From Aegilops tauschii subsp. strangulata (taxonomy: Eukaryota; Streptophyta; Magnoliopsida; Poales; Poaceae): 64,000 bases of DNA. Under the pieces are notes generated by a model that had not been told where the DNA came from, did not search any database, and saw nothing but the letters and a program-made list of their open reading frames with translations. Below are positions 35,104 to 46,500 of the stretch, piece after piece. The stretch spans positions 88,065,322 to 88,129,321 of the forward strand of contig NC_053035.3 of the NCBI RefSeq assembly GCF_002575655.3, read 5' to 3'. Each line of letters starts with the position of its first letter. The first letter of the stretch is position 1. The position numbers and the translations under genes were made by a program.

Positions 35104-35404
35104 TAATAAATACTGGGTGCCAAACGAGGGTCTGAATGACTCCTCGAGCGGAAACTGCAAGAATAATAATACTGGTGCCAAACAAGGGTCTGAATGACTC
35201 CTCGAGCGGAAACTGCAAGAATAATAATACTGGTGCCAAACGAGGGTCTGAATGACTCCTCGAGCGGAAACTGCAAGAATAATAATACTGGTGCCAAACG
35301 AGTGTCTGAATGACTCCTCGAGCGGAAACTGCAAGAATAATAATGCTGGTGCCAAACGAGTGTCTGAATGACTCCTCGAGCGGAAACTGCAAGAATAATA
35401 ATGC
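35104..35404 (-). repeat. 58-bp minisatellite, five copies
   Basis: Five near-identical units containing GGTGCCAAACGAGGGTCTGA and CTCCTCGAGCGGAAACTGC repeat at 58-59-bp spacing (35112, 35171, 35229, 35287, 35345). Substitutions such as CAAG/CGAG/CGAGTG distinguish the copies. Confidence 0.92.
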
Positions 35405-35590
35405 CACAGTCGGGCGTCGGGGCGACACCACATAAAGGGCTTATAACAGAAAATAAAGGCAGTGCATGCCACAGTCGGACGTCTGAGCGACATCACATAA
35501 AGGGCTTATATTTAAAGTAAGAAACAAAAACACGCCACAGTCGGACGTCTGCGCGACGTCACATAAAGGGCTTATATTGTAGCTCAATAA
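35402..35590 (-). repeat. ~65-bp minisatellite, three copies
   Basis: Three units share GCCACAGTCGG-CGTC and CACATAAAGGGCTTATA, beginning near 35402, 35467 and 35533, right next to the 58-bp array. Confidence 0.88.
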
Positions 35591-37300
35591 TTCAATAGTT
35601 CGGGAACATAAACTATCACAAGTACGAGACAAATGTAAAGTTAGTCCATCCACAGGAATAATAATTAAACTGGATTTACCACTTGAGCTTGTTCACCGGG
35701 GACAAGTTTCTTTCCACGCGGATAGATATGGATATACTGATTTCACTACTTGATCATAGATACGATGACTTGGAAGAATTTGACTCTGCAGAGTTTGTAC
35801 TTAACCACAGCCAACGGATTTCCGTAGTCACAGGGACTAGTTTCGTTTACGGTGTTTTAGAAGAAACACGTCTAACCAGTACACACCCAATTTCAACATT
35901 CCGAAGCCAGGGATCACCCTCGGCAACGTTCAAGAAAAACCTTGAGACGGGGAGGCTACAACCTCGCGTAGCATGGGATCAAATTTCTATACGCGCGCTC
36001 TAAGGGGGTGCCCCCCCTCTCGGTCCCAACCGGAAACACCCATGCCCCCTGACCGGATGACTGGCTTTAATCCTGGGCCAAGGTACCATCATCCCGGCCT
36101 CTCTGTTTGGTGTGTACTCGGAAAGAGGTTACCAACTTACTAAACCGCATCCTGGCAAATGAAACATGTGGCAGCACGGAGGGGAAAAGAACGATAACGT
36201 GACTCCGTCCACGTTAACGTCGGAAATAGTCGGATGACGCAAGGCTGGTATGCTACAACAGTACCACCTTGCTGCCCTTCATGTCACCACATGATTAGGC
36301 CATCTCTCATCAGAGATCATCGCAACTTTGGAACAAAACGGGTAGTTGCCTCACAAGCAACGAGGTATTCACCGACACTCATATGTCACGCACAAACTTT
36401 CACACAAACATGCAAAACACCTGTCATATCAAATGTTCAAACATGCTTGCCTGGTTTGGAGAAGTCGGAGTCTAGCTCGGCGAAGATCGCGGCTCCGTCA
36501 CCTCTTCCGGAACCTACGGCAATAACGAAAACGGGCACTAACGTGAAAACCAACGCGTGCACAGAAACTTCTCCAAAATTTTCCCAAATAAATCTCATAA
36601 AAAAACTAGACAATATTTGAAGTCTGTCAGAAAAAGAATCACTCAAAAATCCCTTTTAAATAAAAAGTTATAAAGGTTTCTCTCCAGGGACTTATCTGTA
36701 ATGAAACAGAAAAGTTCCAGGGTTTAAACTGAGAAAACAGAAAACGCTTCGGAAAGAAATGCGCTAGCTAAGGAGAGAAAGCGTATTTTGCCCGAAGGTG
36801 CCAACAGAAAACAGTTCGCGAAAGAATAGAACAGAGGCTGACATGCGGGGTCCACATGTCAGGTTTGAAAAGCTCACCGGCGCCCGAAGACTGCGGTGGA
36901 CGCCGGCGTCGAACCACGGCGAGTCAGGAGGATCGGAGGGTACCAAGAGCTTCAGCGTGTTCTTCCGCGTCGGTGGGTGGTGGACTCGACCAACGGGGAG
37001 CACCACGTCGACGGCGACACTTTCTCCGGCGGACGGCGGCTCGGGTGATGGCGGAGAACTCCGGTGGAGGGCTGCAAACTTTGAATTGAAGTGCGGGTCA
37101 GAAGGAGAGATGCATAGTGAAGCTACTGGCAAGAGATGGGAGGCAGAGGTGCACGCACGGGGGCGAATCGAGCTAGATCCCGTGGCGGGTCGCGGCGGCC
37201 GGAGTCGAGGAAGGAGACCTCCTCGGGGCTCTTCCAGTGGCTAGGCGTGCTCTAGGTGGAGTGCAGGGGTGGTGTGTGCTCGAGTTGAAGCTCGGGGCCT

Positions 37301-37309
37301 CTATTTATA
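37301..37309 (-). promoter_or_regulatory. TATA box of the 4.07-kb LTR
   Basis: TATAAATAG on the minus strand, followed by a CT-rich leader, lies about one third into the LTR in its own orientation. It supports the minus-strand assignment. Confidence 0.55.
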
Positions 37310-40300
37310 GGCGGATCGACGGGGTGGCCGTGAACGGAGAATCTCCGGCGAGCGATTACGGCGATGCAGTGGATTGGCAGGAGGTTTGAGTGGCCAGGCA
37401 ACATCAGTGGAAGTTACTAGTGTCATTCCACTTCTAAACGGAGTTGGTCTTGGCGTAATGGCGCCGGTCCACGGTGGGGTGGCCGCACGGGCACGTCGGC
37501 GGCAGAGAGCGCGCTCCGCGCCCTGCGGTTCACGACGAGGGTGGCAGCGCGTTCGGGGGAGTGGAAGGCCACGCGGCGAGTTCCGGTGGCTTGGGCGGCG
37601 CTGGGTGGCGCCGTCAGCGCCGTGCCTCTCGCTGGCGGCCGCAAAGCCGCCGCTGGCGTCGGTCACGGGGCGGCGCACCTTCTGCTGCTCGTCGCCGACG
37701 TCCGCAAGGTGCCAGATGCTCGTGCGGTGCAGGAACAAGGGGGAGGGGACGGGGAGCAAGGCGACATCGGGGCACTGTCGAGATCGACAACCATCTCTGA
37801 AGAAAACGACAGTAAGCCACTGAACTATTCTCTGAATTATCTGAACCTGACATTAACAATGCACTGCAGGTGCTCGACAGAATGATTTGGCTATGAGAAT
37901 TTTTTTTCTAGGGCTGTAATTTGGTGAGGTGACCACTCAATGCACCCAGAGGCTGCCTGACTTTACTTGGAATTTTTGAAAAAGGATTTGAATGAATTTC
38001 ACCAAATTTGACAAATCTGGTCCAAACTTGCAGCAAGTGTAGTTTGAAAAATTTGAACTAAAGACCAGTGGATCTTCATGGATCTTGGTTGAGGGTTCAA
38101 AGGACTAGGAGGGGAAAAAGGTTTGGGGGCAAAAATCAAGACAGAAAATGGAGTTCCTTTGTAAATCACCAATGGCTAGAATAGAAGACAGAAATTTGTT
38201 TGAATAAGATTTAAATGGAAAATAAACATAGGGGAGGTTCAACTTGCTGGATTAGATGCCAAACATGATCCAAAGATGAGGGGAGGTTTAGGAGAGAGTA
38301 TTTGCACTAAGGCCATGGCAAGAGGGAATTGTTGAAAGTGGCAAAGGATTATTCCAAAAGCCATAGTGCAAATTTCAAAGAGATTTTCAAAAGGCATTTT
38401 GCCAAGTGAAAAGTATTTTATCTTGAGTCCAAATGAAAAGAAAGAACCTCCAAGACCAAAAACAGATCTTGGGTGAACCCAAATAAAACTCTTGCCATAA
38501 AAAAATGTTTGAAAAGGGAGAGTTCTTTTGAAGAAAAATTTAAATCATCTCCCTCAAGTTAAATAATTTTTTTTGAAAAATCCAAATAAAAATTTGGGTG
38601 TCACATTATCCCATTGGGGTAGGTTCGGGTATAAGCTTCTCGCAAACCAGAGCTTCTCACAACAAGCATGATGGTTTCGATGGGGAACGTACCACCTTTG
38701 GTGACGGGACGATATCCGTTGCCTCTTATTGCATTCAAATTTTTTCTAGTGTTAAGATAGAACAACAGGAGTGGTGTGTTCAATGTTGGAATTTTTGGGG
38801 TTCGTTTGGCCTTTTTATACATTAACTGGGTTTTCTAGGCATTTTATGTGCCTAATTCAAATTTGAACTACAAGCACATGCTCCAAAATGCACCAAAGTT
38901 GGTTGAAAAATCACATGTGTGTCCTTGGGTGAATTTCTAGGTCCCATGCAAGAGATGGGAATGATATTCAAACACCATGGCACTGTTGATTGCCGGCAAA
39001 ACATTGAGATGCGTGGTTTTTAAATTCTAGTAAATCCAAAACTCGTCTGAAATTCATGAAACTTGGCATGCTATCATGGAGCGGCATCAACATGCCATGG
39101 TAAAAAAATTGTCCCGTTTGGGGCAGGTTCGGGTATAAGCTTCTCACAAACCAGAGCTTCTCACAACAAGCATGATGGTTTTGATAGGGAACGTCCCACC
39201 TTTGGGGATGAAACGATATCCATTGCCTCTTATTGCTTTGAAATATTTTCTAGTGTCAACATAGAACAACAGGGGTGTTGTGTCAATTTTTGTGATTTTT
39301 CGGGGTTCGTTTGGACATTTTTATGCATTAACTGGGTTTTCTAGGCATTTTATGTGCATAATTCAAATTTGAACTACAAGCACATGCTCCAATGCACTAA
39401 GGTTGGTTGAAAAATCTAATATGTGTCCTTGGGTGAATTTCTAGGTCCCATGCAAGAGATGGGAATGAAATTCAAACACCAGGGCACTGTTGATTGCTGA
39501 CAAAACATTGAGATGCCTGGCTTTTAAATTCTAGTAAATCCAAAACTCGTCTGAATTCATGAAACTTGGCATGCTATCATGGAGCGGCATCAACATGCCG
39601 TGTTAAATTTTTTGTCCCATTTGGGGCAGGTTCGGGTATATGGTTCTCACAAACCAGAGCTTCTCACAAACCAGTGCATATAAATTGGTTGGAAAATCAA
39701 ATCTGTGTCCTTGGGTGCATGTTTAGGTCCCATGCAAGAAATGGGAATGAATTTCAAACACTAGGGCACCGTTGATTGCCGGCAAAACATTGAGATGCCT
39801 CGTTTTTAAATTCTAGTAAATCCAAAACTCGTCTGAAATTCATGAAACTTGGCATGCTTTCATGGAGCGGCATCAACATGCTGTGGTAAATTTTTTATCT
39901 CGTTTGGGGCAGGTTTGGGTATATGTTTCTCACAAACCAGAGCTTCTCACAACAAGCATCATGGTTTCGGTAGGGAACATCCCACCTTTGGGGACGAAAC
40001 GATATCCATTGCCTCTTATTGCTTCCAAAAATTTTCTCGTGCCAACATAGAACAACAGGAGTGTTATGTCATTTTTTGTGCTTTTTCGGGGTTCTTTTGG
40101 ACATTTTATGCATTAACTGAGTTTTCAATGCATTTATGTGCATAATTCAAATTTGAACTACATGCACATGCTCCAGTGCATATAATTTGGTTGAAAAATC
40201 AAATCTGTGTCCTTGGGTGTATGCTTAGGTCCCATGCAATAAATAGGAATGAATTTCAAACACCAGGGCACCGTTGATTGCTGACAAAACATTGAGATGC

Positions 40301-40589
40301 CTGGTTTTTAAATTCTAGTAAATCCAAAACTCGTGTGAAATTCATGAAACTTGGCATGCTATCATGGAATGGCGCCCGACATGATGTGGTATTTTTCGTG
40401 TCCATTTTTAGAGAAGGCGCACTCGAATAATGACAGCCAACAAAGGCATTTTGAAAAAATAGCTGCCACTTAATATCTCAAACATTTGTATAATTCAAAA
40501 CATGTGCATTCTGTTAACCATTCACGTGACGCCACGTGTCTTGGTTTTAATGGCTGTAGGAGGTGCCGTGCGGACAGCTGCTTGACCTT

Positions 40590-40735
40590 GACTGAATGGG
40601 AGGCGTGCGAGCCCAGTCCGATGCGCAGGCTGACCGAGAGGCGTGCAAGCTGTCCTCCAATGCGCAGGCTCACTGGGAAGCGTGCGAGCTTTACGCTGCG
40701 CAGGCTCACTCGAAAGCGAGCCCTTTGACTTCCAT
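40590..40735. repeat. ~45-bp tandem array, mirror of the array at 24.6 kb
   Basis: Three to four units share GCGTGCGAGC and GCGCAGGCTCACT-G. In reverse complement they match CTCGCAC-C-TCCCA-TGAGCCTGC of the left array. Confidence 0.68.
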
Positions 40736-40841
40736 GGCCGCCCGCCTTCCTCTCCATTAATGGCGCCCGAGCCATAGTTTAATACGGGCAGCCTTACTAT
40801 TCGCCTCCCATTCCCCTCCCCCCCCGCAGACCTCCACCGCC

Positions 40842-41505
40842 ATGGCGCAGAATGATCATCTGCCACTAGTCTTCAAGTTTGGGAAGTCGACTCCGAGCCG
40901 GAGGAGATAGAAAATAAGGAGGAATGGGGCCTCATGGACATGGCCCAGAACGAGTTGGCCGTGGCGGTTGCTGCCCCCGCTCCCGTCCCAGCTCCCATCC
41001 ACGCGCCCGCGCCAGCGACCATCCCCGTAGCATTGACGGGCTGGTCGCCGAGCACTATCACAGAGCTGGAAGCCGCGGGCGTTAGCGAGGTCTCCGCGGA
41101 CCCGCGCGAGCTCATGTACATGCCAGCGTCAACGCCCGTGCCCGTGCCTGTGCGCGCCCCTCCACCCACCGTGCTGCCGGCCCCCGTGCGTTTGGCTGCA
41201 TCTGCCGCGCCCGTGCGCGCCCCTCCACCCACCGCGGCGCCGGTCCCCGCGCGTTTGGCTGCACCCGCCGCGCCCGTGCCCGTGCGCCCCCCTCAGCGGC
41301 ATGGCACGCTGCCATCGACCGCTACCTCTCAGCGGCGCCAGTTGCCGTCCTCCCGCGCCTCGCCCGTCGATCGCGCGATGACATCATGTTTGATTCACAA
41401 GTGAAGAACATGTTGTGTTGCCTTGAAGACTTCAATGATGGCGTCCTAGAGGACGACAACGACAACGACGGCGCGACACACCGCCTCCGCCGCCGTCGGA
41501 AATAG
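40842..41505 (+). pseudogene. Pro/Ala-rich element-borne ORF, frameshifted
   Basis: ATG 40842 opens a frame that shifts near 40880 into an acidic stretch (VDSEPEEIENKEEW), then MAQNELAVAVAAP and a long Pro/Ala/Val-rich linker with PAP and PPPT repeats (40934-41404). It shifts again near 41385 into DDIMFDSQVKNML and LEDFNDG and an RLRRRRK end at TAG 41503. The two shifts exclude a normal product. I do not recognise a family. Acidic N-terminus, disordered middle and basic end resemble small accessory proteins carried by grass CACTA elements. It sits just inside the right-hand subterminal zone, mirroring the ORFs at 22087 and 23554. Confidence 0.5.
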
Positions 41506-42220
41506 TTTTTTTGGGGTTTAATACTGTGTCTTGAATTCTCGATCATATGAATATAAATTCGTAGTGTGACTGAATGAAAGATATGGGTTGAACGAACTTG
41601 TGTTTTTCTCTCTTAATGTACAGACTTATCAAACAATTTTCTTTTGAAAAAACATCAATGGTTTTTAAATATAAAACACTCATCGCAAACGTTTTAGTTA
41701 GAACACCCGTATGCAAACCGACAGCTTCCCCAGGAAGCCAAGGGAAAATTTGCCGACCAGGATTTCTGCATCCCTTCAACGCAAATGGTTGTTTTGCATG
41801 ACCCGTGTGCAACCACGTGCAAACAATTGGGTAAGATTTGCATATCTGTCATTTTGGGTACGTTGCCATTTCTCAAACTGGAAAGATTGACATTTGTTTA
41901 TCCAGTAACATTGCCATTTGTCAACCTTTTAACACTGCGATTTGTCAAAATATGCAGCTACAAATCTCTAGCACTATCTAATTTTTGCAACTAAAATCAC
42001 TAGCACTGTTCATATGGACACCACTAGCAGGCGTGAGTTCATGGACGCATATGCAAATGTACCATTGGTTACATACAACAAGTCATCAACCCACAACGAC
42101 AACAAGGATACACGTTGGATTATAGATCATTTCCAACAAAACATTCTAGTAAAGTTTTTCTCACACAACAAATAACAAAGCGATGAAATGAACGTTGGAA
42201 TTGGAAATGCTTGCTTTAAA
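41506..42220. other. non-coding spacer of the giant CACTA
   Basis: AT-rich; words CATCGCAAACGTTT (41680) and AACATTGCCATTTGTC belong to the element's own repeats. No gene is seen. Confidence 0.45.
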
Positions 42221-43559
42221 CTAGAAGTGATTCTCTGGGAAGGGCCAGCTACTGTCAATCTCGAGACCAACACATGACTGATCATCCAGGCTGAAGCGGC
42301 CTATTTCAATACCCATATTGGGATGGTAGGGAAGCATAGTAATGTCCAATGTATAGATACAGTTGCTTCTCATAAATGGTAGTAACGTTGCGTCAACAGC
42401 AGCTGGATCGCCTTCCACCATCATTGGATAGTTTTGTCCAAGGAAGAGCGAGTTTCCTCAAAGACTTTCAATACTGAACTAGGGAGAAGGTGTTGGCGTT
42501 AGTACACCAGTATCCATCCCGAATACCCTGCAACGGATGTTGGAATAGGTCCGGAGAGTGCGACCATACGAGACAACACCTGCTTCCTTAGTAACATCAG
42601 CAGTGCCCCGTATACAGACAAGAAGAGGTGATCCATCGGAATAAGTTGCCAGGCGCCACTGAGTATATGGGTCCTGCTCGTCCTCATGCTCGTGAATAAA
42701 ATTTTCAAGTATAGGTGGTGGAATGGTCACAGGACCTTGGAAACACAAGAAGGTTAATTATTAAAGGGAAACTAGCTAACCCGCATGCATGTGGATGAAA
42801 CAATTATAATTACGGTGCAAGACAAACGTACCGAAATCATGAGGATTCCATGCAAAAACAGTGCCACGAGTGGTGGCAGCAAACACAAGACCCTCGTATT
42901 GAATTGCATCACAGTACTCATCCGTGTATAGAAACTGATTTTTGAGCAATATCCATCGAGTCGAACCATGAAGGACGGCAACAAGCTTGTCGAAGATAGC
43001 GACAACATAAGCATTCCTATAACCCCAAGAGCGGTTGGGAACTCGACAAATTTCTATCTTCCGTAGACGACAACCAGCATGATCGTATTTGAACTCATGT
43101 AGAATACCGGTGTACTCAACCTTTGGGCAGTCATCTGAGATTTTTTGAAGTGGAACCCGGTGACGAGTGTACACATTCACAAGTTCCCACTCGCAGTTGT
43201 ACCCAATATAAACAACCCAATCTCCATTTGCGCCTGCCCAAGCCTAGCCCTCAAGCGATGGCATCTTAACATCATATGTATCATTAGCAAGCGGCATCAA
43301 CTTACAAAAGGCGAGGCTTCCCTCGTCCCCGTGCCAGTCAGCAGGGTCACAACAAAGAAGATAGGGGAGATCAAACTGCTCCTGAACCCTTGGGTTCCTT
43401 GTAATGATGTTATTAGTTGAGTCGAGAATGGTCTTGAACGAACCTGCCATGCTAGCCGAGGTGATGACGTCGCCCATCGATCAATGAGTTCCTCCACCGC
43501 GTCATCATTCAGATCGGGGCAAGAATAACAGGGTCGTTTCCGGCTTGTTCCCTCCATGG
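42221..43559 (-). pseudogene. DUF295-domain (F-box-associated type) gene, captured and broken
   Basis: On the minus strand ATG 43559 opens a short helix-rich start (DLNDDAVEELIDRW), as in truncated F-box regions. A one-base loss near 43480 shifts it into a DUF295 domain: DPADWHGDEGSLAF, GANGDWVVYIG, KLVAVLHG, ending exon 1 at 42832. A 96-bp intron (42831-42736, GTACGT...CCAAG) follows. Exon 2 continues with PVTIPPPILENF, WRLATYSDGSPLLV, SLFLGQNYP and ends at 42221. Nonsense codons occur near 43244, 42479 and 42450. DUF295 proteins are a large grass family, many with an F-box for SCF ubiquitin ligases. This copy cannot make a full protein. Preserved exon-intron structure argues for DNA-level capture. 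Confidence 0.75.
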
Positions 43560-43739
43560 AGAAGACAATCAATCAATGGCAGAAGGAAGGGTGAAGGAAA
43601 ATGGAGGAGGGAGGAAGAGCTAGCGTGCGACAGCAGTTCCAAATCGAGAGGGAAAGGGGAAGAGTTGGTGGACGGTTGCCACGGTACACGAAGAGGCGCC
43701 TGGGGAGCGAACGGTTGCCAGAGAGGTCACACACTGACG

Positions 43740-44200
43740 ACAAGGGCCGAGTGAACCGCATGCAATCCCAATGCACAACACACACGTCTTGTTATGTTGA
43801 ACCGTTTCTGTACTCTTGTGTCAACGCAAACAGTTCATCCGAGTGAACCGCATGCCGTCTATCCCACACACCTTGATCTGGCTGACCATTTCTTTTGTGT
43901 TGCCTAATGACAAACAGTTCATCCGAGTGAACCGTATGCTGTATATCGCACACACCTTCATCTGGCTGCCCGTTTCTTTTGTGTTGCCTAATCAGAAACA
44001 GTTCATCCGAGTGAACCGTATGATGTGTATCGCACATGCCTTCATCTGGCTGCCCGTTTATTTTGTTCCTCCTCATCGGAACAGTTAATTGAACTAAACC
44101 GTATGCCCTTCTTCGGACACGCAACTAAAACCTGAACCGTGTTTGATGCATCTGTCATCGCAAACGTTTTATACATTTCTAACGGTTTTCGTACAACACC
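43740..44200. repeat. right subterminal repeat zone of the giant CACTA
   Basis: Copies of a ~66-bp unit with CAGTTCATCCGAGTGAACCG and CACACCTTCATCTGGCTGCC start near 43830, 43915, 43997. They are the inverse of the left zone. Confidence 0.78.
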
Positions 44201-44280
44201 GTTTGCGATTATGGCATCGCACACAGTTTCTCCAAGGGTCTCTGATTGTAGTGTCGCGTTAGCATCATCCTGCAGTAGTG
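44195..44280 (-). repeat. right CACTA terminal inverted repeat
   Basis: The sequence ends CATCATCCTGCAGTAGTG at 44280, inverse of the left end, with a second GTAGTG box 27 bp inside. The next triplet is ATT and does not match the left flank AGA. Confidence 0.88.
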
Positions 44281-44523
44281 ATTGCATTGTTATTGTTCAG
44301 AGTACTGCAATTTTTTATATAAGGAATGTACTATGTGTATTAGAGAACTGCATTTCTGTCAGCAGCAACTTGTCTAAAAAGAGTGATAAAATGATACAAA
44401 TGAGGTTGCATACTTTAAATAGGCATCATTCAAGCCTTCTAATGGACATAATTTTAAAAGCATACAACATAAGCAAAGCATTAGAATATGCCACTAATGG
44501 CTTTAGCTTTTATCCTAGACAAC

Positions 44524-45457
44524 CTACAGTGCAAATATTGTAAACTTGAGGGAGTCTTCTTCTTTGTAGAAAAACACCATGGCCACTTCTCCATCCTCAA
44601 AGCCATTCTGGGAGACAAAATGATTCCCGCCAGTAGTTATGTTTATGCAGTCTTGAGAGTCAATGTGGTAGTCAGCTTGCACATCTGCATACCCATTCTT
44701 GTGTTGTGTCTCCAAGGTAACCTTCCCTAAACTCGGAGCAGGAAATTTTATTGTGGATGACAGTTTTTGCATTTTTGAATGGATGGAAAAAGAATGTTTA
44801 TTAGTAAACAACAAATGTTTTTCTTTATACTTAGGATGATCTGTTTATCTTGACTTAAATATGAACATATATATAACTACTATTTTGGTAAAGTAGTTGC
44901 AATGTATAAACAAACTTATATATGGAATTGACCTCTAGTTTTACTATGATTTATATTATACTATAACATGTTTGTACTGCAAGGTCATTTACAGTGTACT
45001 TCGCTAGCATGTTAAGAGAACTGCAACACTGATCTACTGACCCTCTTTTTTGTTCGTTTGTTGGGGTTCTGATCTAACTAGTGTCGATACCTGGTGTGGT
45101 ACTGAAGAAAAATAGGTGGAAGCACCTAGTCTTAATAGCTAACAAATCTGAACAACAATACAAATTCTGTTTTCTATTTGTTGACACTACTAAACAAATT
45201 GATGGAACTATATATTCAGATATGGATTTGCAGCCTAGATTATGTCAAAAATTGTGAGGGAAAAAACATACCCAACTTTCCTGCAGATCTGCGAGTGTGA
45301 GGCGATGAAGAAATGGCGCCCGAAACCCCCTGTTGGGTATCATCAGGCACCCGAGCATGCTGCGCCACTCGGTGTTGGTGAGCTCTAGACCCTCCGCGTA
45401 CACGCATGTGTCCTCTACGAGCGCCATCCTTGCCAAACACCCACACTTACAGTCCAT
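44524..45457 (-). pseudogene. captured gene with B3-like last exon
   Basis: Exon 1 on the minus strand runs from ATG 45457 to 45272 (62 codons: a Cys-rich start MDCKCGCLARM, then TNTEWRSMLGC and LADLQESW) and ends at a GTATGT donor. A terminal exon ending at TAG 44524 (start about 44726-44814) reads HIDSQDC, then GGNHFVSQNGFEDGEVAMVFF and LKFTIFAL. This matches the closing strands of a plant B3 DNA-binding domain (F-x-x-x-N-x-F-x-x-G-x-x-x-x-F). A middle exon with the start of the domain is not found between them, and the simplest splice does not keep frame, so I treat it as a broken capture. A minus-strand TATA box lies at 45693. Confidence 0.5.
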
Positions 45458-45692
45458 GGCGGGTTCAGTGGAATTTCATAGAACTGCGGAACGCGTGGTT
45501 GGGCCGGTGTTTGTGGAGTGGTATGTGGGAATTTTTTTAATTTTCAGTAGCCTCTCTTTTGCCTATTGGGCCTGTGTTCGGGGAGTGAAGACGCATTGGG
45601 CCCAAGTCGGCCTGTCACCACGGCTGGTTCCCGGTGCGCTGTGTGTGCGGCCTAATGTTTTGTCCCACCTCGCCCGCGGAGGGCGCGCTCGA

Positions 45693-45702
45693 CCTATTTA
45701 TA
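45693..45702 (-). promoter_or_regulatory. TATA box upstream of the B3-like gene
   Basis: TATAAATAGG on the minus strand lies about 235 bases before the ATG at 45457, inside a GC-rich block, as in plant core promoters. Confidence 0.5.
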
Positions 45703-45939
45703 AGCGCTGGCGAGGCAGCCGTATCGAACTCCTCTGGTTACTTATTTGGGCGCTTATACACGGCGCTCGCTGCTCTATGCTCTCTGACCTGTGGGCCCAT
45801 GTGTGCGCGGCCCCATGCATCGTGGCTCAGAACGACTCGCCTTCTGTGGGCGTAGACCTACTACGAGACTGGCTGGGGCAGACTGCACCTGGGTGGTCAA
45901 TTTTTTCTTTGTATTTTCTATCTTAAGTATTGTTTCAAA

Positions 45940-46500
45940 TGTAGGGGCGTGCACTGCTTAGTAAATCATTCGTGCACTGCATTGATCAGGGTTCTGTACT
46001 GCATGTGCATGCATTCCGCACTACATGTACAATTCACATTTTCTTTTTTTGCTGTTATGTATTCTGTTTTCAAATATAGGGGCATGCACTGCTTAGTAAA
46101 TCATTCGTGCACTGCATTGATCAGGGTTCTGTACTGCATGTGCATGCATTCCGCACTACATGTACAATTCACATTTTCTTTTTTTGCTGTTATGTATTCT
46201 GTTTTCAAATGTAGGGGCATGCACTGCTTAGTAAATCATTCATGCACTGCATTGATCAGGGTTCTGTACTGCATGTGCACGCATTCCGCACTACATGTAC
46301 AGTTCACATTTTCTTTTCGTGTTTTTGCTCTTATGTATTCTTTTTTCAAATGTAGGGGCGTGCACTGCATTGATCATGTTTCTGTACTGCATGATCACAT
46401 ATTCCGCACTACATATAGAGGTCGCATTTTTCTTTTCGTGTTTTTTGCTCTTATGTATTCTTTTTTCAAATGTAGGGGCGTGCACTGCTTTCTTGGGTAT
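45940..46500 (+). repeat. 135-bp tandem array, five units
   Basis: Units start at TAGGGGC-TGCACTGC, positions 45942, 46077, 46212, 46353 and 46473. The first three are 135 bp and almost identical, the fourth 120 bp. They contain CACTGCATTGATCAGGGTTC and TTCCGCACTACAT. The array carries an open plus-strand frame of 185 codons only because its period is a multiple of three; I do not consider it a gene. Confidence 0.92.

Larger units (their letters stand above)
34532..38605 (-). mobile_element. LTR insertion, probably a 4.07-kb solo LTR
   Basis: The insertion begins TGTCACGACC and ends GGGTGTCACA on the plus strand, so on the minus strand it runs TGTGACACCC to GGTCGTGACA. A perfect 5-bp duplication TTATC flanks it (34527-34531, 38606-38610). 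No pol domain and no second LTR inside are visible, so a solo LTR is the simplest reading. A minus-strand TATA box at 37301 followed by a GC-rich leader, and two minisatellite arrays, support a regulatory LTR. Open frames in the GC-rich leader (36.8-37.9 kb) show no family. Confidence 0.85.
33540..40400 (+). repeat. right arm of ~500-bp repeats (split by an LTR insertion)
   Basis: Units spaced about 505 bp carry ACTGGGTTTTCTAGGCATTTTA, CACATGCTCCAATGCA, GTGTCCTTGGGTG, CATGAAACTTGGCATGCT and TATAAGCTTCTCACAAACC in constant order. Copies are seen starting near 33555, 33730, 34225, 38820, 39330, a truncated one near 39660, and 40100. They are the inverse of 24850-26150. The insertion at 34532-38605 interrupts the array. 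Confidence 0.8.
21214..44280. mobile_element. giant CACTA-type element or head-to-head CACTA composite, 23 kb
   Basis: The left end at 21214 and the right end at 44280 are inverted copies that agree at roughly nine of ten positions over about 85 bp, starting CACTACTGCAGGATG. Each end has a second CACTAC box 27 bp inside the first. Behind both ends come subterminal repeats (CGGCATACGGTT, GAACTGTTTGCGATGAG types), then ORFs, ~45-bp tandem arrays and ~500-bp repeats, arranged as a mirror image around a centre at about 26.2-33.5 kb. Flanking triplets differ (AGA left, ATT right), and the gypsy element on the left does not resume on the right. Either flanks were rearranged or the two ends came from different copies. 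No TNP2-type transposase is visible. Without the 4.07-kb LTR insertion it would be about 19 kb. Confidence 0.72.

Noticed and set aside
35008..35496. 162-codon minus-strand repetitive frame
   Set aside because: It arises from a tandem minisatellite inside an LTR; the 58-bp period shifts through all three frames and other frames are open as well.
36798..37244. open frames in a GC-rich block
   Set aside because: They lie in the leader of the minus-strand LTR, on the opposite strand to its promoter, with no conserved motif.
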